From an uncultured bacterium (GTDB lineage: Bacteria; Verrucomicrobiota; Kiritimatiellia; RFP12; UBA1067), in the NCBI GenBank assembly GCA_946401765.1, contig CAMIVJ010000132.1:1-7202 (forward strand): a stretch of 7,202 nucleotides of DNA, in the 5' to 3' direction. The notes beneath the pieces are model-generated. The model ran no database searches, had not been told where the DNA came from, and worked only from the letters and a program-made list of their open reading frames with translations. The translations under genes were made by a program, and so were the position numbers. How positions within the stretch are numbered: position 1 is the stretch's first letter; each line of letters opens with the position of its first letter. This document shows, piece by piece, positions 1 to 4,937 of this stretch.

Positions 1-650
1 AGCCGTTCTTCGTGAAGAACCTCGAGAACGTGCAGGGCGACGAGCGCGACGCGATCGTTTTCTCGGTTGGATACGCGCCGGACGCGAACGGGAAGTTCAA
101 CATGGTGTTCGGCCCCTTGAGCAACCAGGGCGGCGAGCGCCGACTGAACGTGGCGATCACGCGCGCGAAGGAGAAGATCGTGGTGATCTCGAGCATACAC
201 GGCCACCAGATCGACGTCGACCGCATCTCGCGTCAGGGTCCGGCCGACCTGCGGGCCTTCCTCGAATACGCGGAGAAGGGATACCGCATCGCGCTTCCGC
301 AGGGGAAGCTCAAGGCGGACCGCTTCGCGGAGGAGGTGGCGTCCGTCCTGGAGCGCGCCGGCGCGAAGGTGGCGCGCGACGTTGGGTGCGGCGGCAGCAG
401 GGTGGACGTGGCGGTGCGCGATCCTGAGGACGCCTCGCGCTACGCGATGGGCGTGGTGTGCGACGGCACCTGCTATGCCGGCGCGCGCACGGCGCGCGAC
501 CGCGACTTCCTGAGAGACTCCGTGTTCTCATCGCTTGGCTGGAACATCGTTCACGTGTGGGTCGAGGACTGGGCATACGACCGCGCGCGTGCGGAGAAGC
601 GTCTTCTCGAGGCATTTGAAAAGGCAACAAAGAGAAAGGACCAGAAATGA
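1..650 (+). CDS. DUF4011-type SF1 helicase with C-terminal Vsr-like (MTES_1575) nuclease domain, 5'-truncated
   Basis: This is the last 215 codons of a large gene that enters the window already open; the first full codon is at 3, and the GTG at 12 is an internal valine. Helicase motif V (NVQGDERD, about 27-50) and motif VI (RLNVAITRAK, about 141-170) are intact and typical of the UvrD/AAA_12-type superfamily 1 helicases that carry an N-terminal DUF4011. From about 310 a PD-(D/E)XK/Vsr-like domain follows: GGSRVDVAV (Asp codon at 405), then VVCDG (453-467), CYAGARTARDRD and a final GWNIVHVWVEDW. The family pattern I know is IECDGxxYH; here the Glu is Val and the His is Ala, so nuclease activity is doubtful. 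The protein ends soon after this domain, with no DUF3320-like tail. Relatives are found in defence islands. Its stop overlaps the next start as ATGA, implying translational coupling. Confidence 0.88.
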   Translation, partial: PFFVKNLENVQGDERDAIVFSVGYAPDANGKFNMVFGPLSNQGGERRLNVAITRAKEKIVVISSIHGHQIDVDRISRQGPADLRAFLEYAEKGYRIALPQGKLKADRFAEEVASVLERAGAKVARDVGCGGSRVDVAVRDPEDASRYAMGVVCDGTCYAGARTARDRDFLRDSVFSSLGWNIVHVWVEDWAYDRARAEKRLLEAFEKATKRKDQK

Positions 651-1354
651 CACTCGGTGACATAATCCAGAAAATACTAGGGCTCTTCGGAGTGGCGCCC
701 GCAAGGCAGCGCCAGCTCGTCGCGCGGATAGACTCCGTGAAGCAGAAGATCGCGGAGATGGAGGAGAACCGCAACACGATCATGCGCGCCAACAAGGCGA
801 TAGGCGACAAGATCGCCGAGCTCAAGCGCCAGCTCCAGCTGGAGACGAATCCGAACAACCAGGATCTGCTCATGGACCAGGTGGACGAGCTTGAGAAGGA
901 GTTCGAGCGCAAGCGGATGCTCGCGCAGCAGATGGGAGAGAACATCACCGCCCAGCGCGCGATTCGCGCCAAGTGCGAGCAGCTGCTCGAGCAGGCGCGC
1001 CATGCCGCCGACCCTGCCGAAGTCGAGATCCTCATGGAGCAGGTGGAGGACATGCTCGGGGAGCGCAACGAGGCGAAGGCGAAGGTCGATGCGCTCGACA
1101 GCATGGGCCAGAAGAAGCGTGCGGCAAAGGATGCGAAAAGCGAAGACGCCGCGCGCGCCGCGAGAATGGCCGCGATGCTCGGCACTCCTGCTCCAGCGGC
1201 CGACGCAGGCAAGGTGCGCTCGCCGAGCGCGCCGCAAACAGAAGCACCCGCCGCTCCGTCTGCTCCTGCGCCAGCCGCTCCAGCGACTCCCGCCGCGGCC
1301 TCCGAAAGTATGGCTGCCAGCCCTCTGGCCGCCGAAACCCCAGCGGTCGGCTGA
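647..1354 (+). CDS. Coiled-coil ESCRT-III/PspA-like protein with Ala/Pro-rich tail
   Basis: A 235-residue soluble protein with no signal peptide. Residues 1-16 (MTLGDIIQKILGLFGV) form a hydrophobic, likely amphipathic helix. Residues 19-65 are one long charged helix, followed by a break at TNPNN (67-71) and a second long helix at 72-121. A further helix at 122-153 (DPAEVEILMEQVEDMLGERN) resembles the acidic fourth helix of Snf7-type proteins. This order (N-terminal membrane helix, long helical hairpin, short helices) is that of the ESCRT-III/PspA/Vipp1 superfamily. Residues 179-235 are a disordered Ala/Pro-rich tail carrying RSPSAP at 191-196. The start is fixed by the ATGA overlap with the helicase and an AAAGGA ribosome site at 635-640. 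Long coiled coils look alike, so a generic coiled-coil protein remains possible; its position next to a clearer ESCRT-III-like gene and an AAA+ gene favours the assignment. Confidence 0.9.
   Translation: MTLGDIIQKILGLFGVAPARQRQLVARIDSVKQKIAEMEENRNTIMRANKAIGDKIAELKRQLQLETNPNNQDLLMDQVDELEKEFERKRMLAQQMGENITAQRAIRAKCEQLLEQARHAADPAEVEILMEQVEDMLGERNEAKAKVDALDSMGQKKRAAKDAKSEDAARAARMAAMLGTPAPAADAGKVRSPSAPQTEAPAAPSAPAPAAPATPAAASESMAASPLAAETPAVG
1220..1235 (+). repeat. 16-nt direct repeat, copy 1 (encodes SPSAP)
   Basis: The 16 bases are identical to 6360-6375 and lie in the same reading phase, encoding the core of RSPSAP in the disordered tail of the first ESCRT-III-like protein. GC-rich Ala/Pro linkers make such matches easier by chance, so this is a weak feature. 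Confidence 0.35.
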
Positions 1355-1407
1355 GCGCCGCCAGAGACGCATCTCAATAAAACCTAGCGAAAGAAAGCGA
1401 GAGAACC
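1355..1407. other. Longest intergenic gap in the window (53 nt)
   Basis: This is the only spacer over 20 nt. It holds an A/G-rich stretch just before the next start (about 1389-1405) but no clear GGAGG-type ribosome site, no convincing -35/-10 pair and no hairpin followed by T residues. I read it as transcribed spacer within one operon; a weak internal promoter cannot be excluded. Confidence 0.5.
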
Positions 1408-2028
1408 ATGTCGTTCGGAAGCATATTCAAGAACATCGGCAACATCTTCAAGACAACAGAGGAGATCGAGGCGGAAAGACGCCGGCAGAAGCGCAACCTC
1501 GAGCGCGGCATCGAGAAGTCGATCGACGCGCTCGGCGAAGGCCAGCGCCAGGCGGCGCGCGAGCAGGAGAAGTTCTACCAGCAGGGCAAGCAGAAGCTCG
1601 CCGTGGGGCGCGACGCCGAGGCGCGCCAGTTCTTCCAGTTCTCGCGCATGCAGGCGCGCAACGCCGAAAACTACACGCGCCAGAAGCTCATGTGGTCGAA
1701 CGCGCTCACGCAGATTCGGGTGGCCGCCAACATGCAGACCGCAGCCGCGTGCTTCAAGGAGCTTGCGGTGCAGTGCGGGCTGAACGCCGATCTGTTCGAG
1801 AACGGACTCGATTCGATGGAGGACGTAGAGTCCACGATCAGCGAGATGAACAAGGCGATGGCGAGAAAGTGGGAGAAGGACAGCCTGAAGGCGGGCGAGG
1901 CTTCCGACGATGCCGGCGACGCATCGATCGAAGAGATGATGGAGCAGGCGCGCGGCGAGGTAGCCGCCGAGACTGGTGCTTCTGCTGCAGGCGCCGATTC
2001 CGCCGCTCCCGGGCCTTCCGCCGTTTAG
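1408..2028 (+). CDS. ESCRT-III (CHMP/Snf7)-like protein
   Basis: A 206-residue protein, the usual size for ESCRT-III subunits. Residues 1-15 (MSFGSIFKNIGNIFK) are a basic, Phe/Ile-rich amphipathic start. A basic first helix spans about 17-66 (EAERRRQKRNLERGIEKSI), with a turn at VGRDAE (66-71). A second long helix (about 69-121) carries EARQFFQFSRMQARNAENY, followed by ALTQIRVAANMQTAA. This lines up by eye with the CHMP1 pattern of basic helix, Gly-Asn/Asp turn, then A-R-x-x-A-x-x-x-x-R-x-x-x-A-x-N-(Y/F). An acidic helix at 134-157 (LDSMEDVESTISEMNKAM) matches the autoinhibitory-type acidic region, and IEEMMEQARGEV (174-185) sits where the C-terminal regulatory helix lies in CHMPs. I see no strict MIM1 motif. 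Known relatives polymerise on membranes and are remodelled by an MIT-bearing AAA+ ATPase; the next gene, 10 nt away, is a candidate. The function is inferred. Confidence 0.92.
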   Translation: MSFGSIFKNIGNIFKTTEEIEAERRRQKRNLERGIEKSIDALGEGQRQAAREQEKFYQQGKQKLAVGRDAEARQFFQFSRMQARNAENYTRQKLMWSNALTQIRVAANMQTAAACFKELAVQCGLNADLFENGLDSMEDVESTISEMNKAMARKWEKDSLKAGEASDDAGDASIEEMMEQARGEVAAETGASAAGADSAAPGPSAV

Positions 2029-2033
2029 AGGTG
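2028..2033 (+). promoter_or_regulatory. Ribosome binding site of the AAA+ gene
   Basis: GAGGTG lies 5 nt before the ATG at 2039 and overlaps the stop of the preceding gene. It decides for ATG 2039 over the in-frame GTG at 1976, which would extend the protein by 21 proline-rich residues inside the upstream gene. Confidence 0.65.
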
Positions 2034-2038
2034 CCGTC

Positions 2039-3139
2039 ATGGGCGATTTCTACATCGACCGCGTCAATTCGCTTGATGCGCAGATAAAGAAGGCGATCGC
2101 GGCAGGAAACAACGTCCAGGCGGCCGCGTTCTGCCGTGAGGCGTCGCGTGCCGTGGAGGCGATCGCTGCGCGCACGGCGGGCTCGATCCGCGATGCGTGG
2201 AAGAAGAGGTCGGCCGCCTATCTGGCCGAGGCCGAACGTCTTGGGAATGCGGGGAACGTGCCAGCCTCGCCTGGCGCAGCGCCGCAAAAGCCGAAGGCTG
2301 GTGCCGCAGCGGCTTCGGACAAGCCGCAGAAGAGCCTTGCCGAGCTGATGAGCGATCTTAACGATCTCGTGGGGCTCGTGCCCGTGAAGGCGGAGATCTC
2401 GAAGCTCGCCGACTTCCTTAAGATCCAGGCAGCGCGCATGCGCGAGGGGCTGAAGTCGAACGGCCTTTCGCTGCACTGCGTGTTCACGGGCAATCCTGGC
2501 ACTGGCAAGACGACCGTCGCGCGCCTTGTGGCCGGCATATACCGCGAGCTTGGCGTTCTCAAGAAGGGGCATCTCGTCGAGACCGACCGCGCTGGCCTGG
2601 TGGGTCAGTACATCGGCCACACTGCGCCGAAGGTGGATGCGAAGGTGGACGAGGCGCTCGACGGAGTTCTCTTCATCGACGAGGCCTACACCCTCTCGCG
2701 CGGAGGCGGCAACGACTTCGGGCAGGAGGCCATCAACCAGCTGCTTAAGCGAATGGAGGACGACCGCGACCGGCTTGCGGTCATCGTGGCGGGCTACACC
2801 GGCGAGATGAAGGATTTCCTCGCCTCGAACCCTGGTCTCAACTCGCGCTTCAACCGCTTCATCGACTTCCCCGACTATTCGGCGGACGAGCTTGCCGCGA
2901 TATTCGACGGGCTGATGCGGAAGAACGAATACGTCTGCTCGCCTGAGACGCGCGACGAGATCGCCCGCCGCATGGCCGCGGCCCGGGCGGGGGCGAACGT
3001 GAAGGAGTTTGGAAACGCGCGTTTCGTGCGCAACGCGTTCGAACGCACGCTTGAGCGCCAGGCCGTTCGGCTGGCGTCGTCGAGCCGCACCGACCGCGCG
3101 TCGCTTCTGGAGATACGCATGGAAGATCTTGCGATCTGA
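2039..3139 (+). CDS. CbbX/SpoVK-type AAA+ ATPase with N-terminal MIT-like domain
   Basis: A 366-residue cytoplasmic ATPase. Residues 7-70 form three predicted helices ending in AWKKRSAAYLAEAERL (53-68), which matches the closing pattern of MIT domains (K/R-x-x-x-YL-x-x-AE-x-L), as in Vps4. An Ala/Pro/Lys linker (71-98) leads to an AAA+ module: Walker A GNPGTGKT (151-158), pore-loop GLVGQYIG with Tyr191, Walker B VLFIDEAYTL (Asp214, Glu215), sensor 1 near IVAGY, Arg finger region NSRFNRF (Arg270, Arg273) and sensor 2 GNARFVRN (325-332). All catalytic elements are present. The module belongs to the CbbX/SpoVK (CFXQ) clade, not the Vps4/katanin clade. CbbX itself is a Rubisco activase, but nothing Rubisco-related is here. 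The layout of adaptor, flexible linker and hexameric motor parallels Vps4, and its likely clients are the two preceding helical proteins (inference). Confidence 0.95.
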   Translation: MGDFYIDRVNSLDAQIKKAIAAGNNVQAAAFCREASRAVEAIAARTAGSIRDAWKKRSAAYLAEAERLGNAGNVPASPGAAPQKPKAGAAAASDKPQKSLAELMSDLNDLVGLVPVKAEISKLADFLKIQAARMREGLKSNGLSLHCVFTGNPGTGKTTVARLVAGIYRELGVLKKGHLVETDRAGLVGQYIGHTAPKVDAKVDEALDGVLFIDEAYTLSRGGGNDFGQEAINQLLKRMEDDRDRLAVIVAGYTGEMKDFLASNPGLNSRFNRFIDFPDYSADELAAIFDGLMRKNEYVCSPETRDEIARRMAAARAGANVKEFGNARFVRNAFERTLERQAVRLASSSRTDRASLLEIRMEDLAI

Positions 3140-3145
3140 CAAGAA

Positions 3146-3150
3146 AGGAG
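3146..3150 (+). promoter_or_regulatory. Ribosome binding site of the four-TM protein gene
   Basis: AGGAG lies 6 nt before the ATG at 3157. An out-of-frame ATG at 3152 reads only ATG ACA TGA and overlaps the true start, so 3157 is chosen. Confidence 0.6.
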
Positions 3151-3156
3151 AATGAC

Positions 3157-4050
3157 ATGAGATTCGGAGGTTTGTTTCACGGTTTCTCGTTCGGCGCAGG
3201 CTTCGAGCTGATGCGTCGCGTTGTCGTGCCTGTGGTTCTGGCGCTGTGCATTCTTGGACTATGGTGGTGGCTGGGTCCGGAGAAGCCGTCGTGCGACTCC
3301 GCCCGTCAGCATGTGGCGCGTTCGGCCGTTGAGCACGCGGTGACCCGTATGCGCGCCGAGCAGGGGGATGTGCGCCGCGCGGCGGTGCTGCACCTCGCTA
3401 ACGACCCAACGGACTTCGTCACGCTTACTTTGCGCAGGCGGCTGATGGAGGGCGGATGGCTCGACCTCGACGGCACGCCGCCTATGGAGAAGATCCGCAA
3501 CCTCTTGAACTTCCGCAACCCCAGCGTGTATGACGTGGAGAAGGCGCGGGAGTACGGGAAGGAGAATGGACTGGACGCCGTGATCATCGGCAATCTCGAC
3601 CAGTTCGAGACGACGAAGGACTCTGCCGTTCTCAAGGGACTGCTGAAGTTCGTTCGGATCGCCAAGGGCGACGTGGTGGATATCCCTCTGGTCGTGGCTG
3701 GGGGTGCAGAGGCGGGAAAGGCGGCGAAGCCCGAGCTTGCGCCGCCAGACGACGGCAGATTCTCGCTCACCACGCGCGTCTGCCTGCTCGTGTTGTGCGT
3801 GGTGGCCTTCCCGATCGTTGCATTCCCGTTCCTCAAGATGGCGATGAGGAGGGATTCCAACATCGCCGCCGCGTCGGCGTTGATCGTGCTGGTGGTGTTC
3901 GACGGCATAATCATACGCGCCTTCCTTGGGGCGAGCGACTCGTTCGTCTCGCTTGCCGTGTTCCTTGTGGCGCTGGCGGCCGCGTTCGGGTATGACATGT
4001 TCATGCTCTCGTACGCGCAGCTGTGCCGCCCGCCGTCGCCAGCGGCCTGA
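3157..4050 (+). CDS. Inner-membrane protein, four TM helices, extracytoplasmic domain of unknown type
   Basis: A 297-residue integral membrane protein. TM1 is at about 22-40 after a Phe/Gly-rich start and an Arg pair. Residues 41-205 form a soluble domain, followed by TM2 (208-226), TM3 (236-257) and TM4 (263-284). The positive-inside rule (RR before TM1, KMAMRR after TM2) puts the 41-205 domain outside the cytoplasm and the C-terminus inside. In that domain RRAAVLHL (73-80), TLRRRLMEGGWLDLDG (91-106) and KARE...LDAVIIGNLDQFE (129-151), then FVRIAKGDVV (165-174), give the strand/helix rhythm of TolB-N/CsgG/LpoB-like domains. That pattern is one of lipoprotein and outer-membrane assembly factors, but I hold it as a weak lead only. 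Residues 181-201 are an Ala/Pro/Asp-rich linker. It could be the membrane receptor or sensor for the adjacent ESCRT-like module. The family is not recognised. Confidence 0.9.
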   Translation: MRFGGLFHGFSFGAGFELMRRVVVPVVLALCILGLWWWLGPEKPSCDSARQHVARSAVEHAVTRMRAEQGDVRRAAVLHLANDPTDFVTLTLRRRLMEGGWLDLDGTPPMEKIRNLLNFRNPSVYDVEKAREYGKENGLDAVIIGNLDQFETTKDSAVLKGLLKFVRIAKGDVVDIPLVVAGGAEAGKAAKPELAPPDDGRFSLTTRVCLLVLCVVAFPIVAFPFLKMAMRRDSNIAAASALIVLVVFDGIIIRAFLGASDSFVSLAVFLVALAAAFGYDMFMLSYAQLCRPPSPAA

Positions 4051-4052
4051 AC

Positions 4053-4058
4053 GGGGGA
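4053..4058 (+). promoter_or_regulatory. Ribosome binding site of the tail-anchored protein gene
   Basis: The purine run GGGGGA lies 7 nt before the ATG at 4066 in a 15-nt spacer. It is a G-rich variant of the usual site, so its strength is uncertain. Confidence 0.45.
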
Positions 4059-4065
4059 TTGCGCC

Positions 4066-4917
4066 ATGACGCAGGACGATTTCTTCGGCGCGATAGAGCA
4101 CAATCTCCAGCGGCTTGCCGCGAAGGGCGAACGCGTGGGAGCGTGCGGAGACCGCGTGAGAGGCTTCAGATGCATCACGCGGGGTGATTCGTATTGCCCT
4201 CCCAACGTGCGCTGCTACGACCTTCTTCCTGACGAACCTGGTTCCGGCGCGAGCGCCGTGTTCCGGGTGTTTGCCTGCTTTGCGGACGAATCGACGCATG
4301 ACGGATACCGCAGGGCGAAGTTCGCAATCCGCAAATGGTACCAGGAAAGCGGCCGCGCCAGAGGCTGCGAGCAGCCGCGTGCTGCGCTCGTGGTGGGCGC
4401 AGCCGCGCAGTGGCCGGAGGGCATGGAGCCGAATGCGGACGACATGCCGTGCGGGAGCGTTGCGTTCCGGATGCTCGCCGCGCCGCACGTCCGGCCGGAG
4501 ATGGGCCTTGGCATCGCCAAGGCGGGCGACTTCGGCTCATTCCGCGCCGTCTGCCGCGCGCTTGTGCCAGAGGCGTTCGACAAGGTTGAAAGGCGCGTGC
4601 GCGACTGCGTGGAGCGTCTTTTCCTCCCCGACGGCTCGGTGGTGGGCGGCGGGTATCTCACCGCGCGCAGGGTGATGGACGAATTGCCGATGATCCCATG
4701 CGACTTCGTTGTGGAGGTCTTCGGGAAGATGCAGAATGAAGGCGGCCACCGCGTGGAGAAGCTGCCGCGCGCCGAGGGCAGGGAGACGCCTGAAACGCGC
4801 ATCTGCATCAAGTTGGGGCCGCCAGTGTCGGCGTTTGAGCGCAGATGGGTGGTTGCCGCCGTCTGCCTTGCGGTGCTGGCGGCCATTGCGGCTCTGTGGT
4901 TCTTCTTGGCGCGATAA
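4066..4917 (+). CDS. Unrecognised protein with C-terminal membrane anchor
   Basis: A 283-residue protein I cannot place in a family. There is no signal peptide. The single hydrophobic segment is at the extreme C-terminus (about 261-281, WVVAAVCLAVLAAIAALWFF, followed by LAR), giving a tail-anchored topology with the whole body in the cytoplasm. The N-terminal region has four Cys residues in 24 positions (27, 36, 44, 50). The spacing is not a standard zinc ribbon, but metal binding or a disulfide is possible. Residues about 60-180 look like a mixed alpha/beta domain (FRVFACFADES, AALVVGAAAQW, VAFRMLAAP). Residues 200-250 (YLTARRVMDEL through HRVEKL to TRICIKL) have the helix-helix-hairpin rhythm of a winged helix, a weak guess. 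It lies 15 nt after the four-TM gene and 20 nt before the kinase, so it may be a membrane-bound partner or substrate of the kinase. Confidence 0.88.
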   Translation: MTQDDFFGAIEHNLQRLAAKGERVGACGDRVRGFRCITRGDSYCPPNVRCYDLLPDEPGSGASAVFRVFACFADESTHDGYRRAKFAIRKWYQESGRARGCEQPRAALVVGAAAQWPEGMEPNADDMPCGSVAFRMLAAPHVRPEMGLGIAKAGDFGSFRAVCRALVPEAFDKVERRVRDCVERLFLPDGSVVGGGYLTARRVMDELPMIPCDFVVEVFGKMQNEGGHRVEKLPRAEGRETPETRICIKLGPPVSAFERRWVVAAVCLAVLAAIAALWFFLAR

Positions 4918-4925
4918 GGGCGGGA

Positions 4926-4930
4926 AAGGA
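4926..4930 (+). promoter_or_regulatory. Ribosome binding site of the kinase gene
   Basis: AAGGA lies 7 nt before the ATG at 4938. It selects this start over the in-frame ATG at 4845, which lies inside the upstream gene's TM-coding region. The GTG at 4935 is next to it and slightly less well spaced. Confidence 0.65.
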
Positions 4931-4937
4931 TTATGTG

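Noticed and set aside
1336..1372. Weak stem-loop around the stop of gene 2
   Set aside because: The stem is only about five base pairs with a large loop and no T run follows, so it is not a credible terminator.
310..1377. - strand open frame (355 codons) opposite the helicase end and gene 2
   Set aside because: It is a Ser/Ala/Arg-rich low-complexity shadow and covers the conserved nuclease-domain region on the other strand.
1930..1975. MIM1-type MIT-interacting motif at the C-terminus of gene 3
   Set aside because: IEEMMEQARGEVAAE is helical and acidic but lacks the Leu/Arg/Leu/Lys spacing of MIM1, so no motif is claimed.
891..2087. + strand open frame (398 codons) overlapping genes 2, 3 and the start of gene 4
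   Set aside because: It is out of frame with three supported genes, and its product is mostly Arg/Ala/Pro with no pattern.
2039..3139. Rubisco activase (CbbX) as the function of the AAA+ protein
   Set aside because: The AAA+ core is of that clade, but there is no Rubisco or Calvin-cycle gene nearby and the N-terminus is extended by an MIT-like segment. The clade contains many non-CbbX members.
1838..3142. Long open frame on the - strand (434 codons) opposite the AAA+ gene
   Set aside because: It is antisense to a gene with complete AAA+ motifs. Its product is rich in Arg/His/Leu with no domain, as expected for the complement of GC-rich codons.
3152..3160. Two-codon minigenes ATG ACA TGA (3152) and ATG CCA TGA (6721) overlapping true starts
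   Set aside because: Both could couple initiation, but such short frames arise easily next to ATGA and nothing else supports a function.
3259..4488. Long open frame on the - strand (409 codons) across genes 5 and 6
   Set aside because: It spans two well-formed + strand genes and their spacer. The Arg/His-rich composition and lack of a ribosome site mark it as a shadow.
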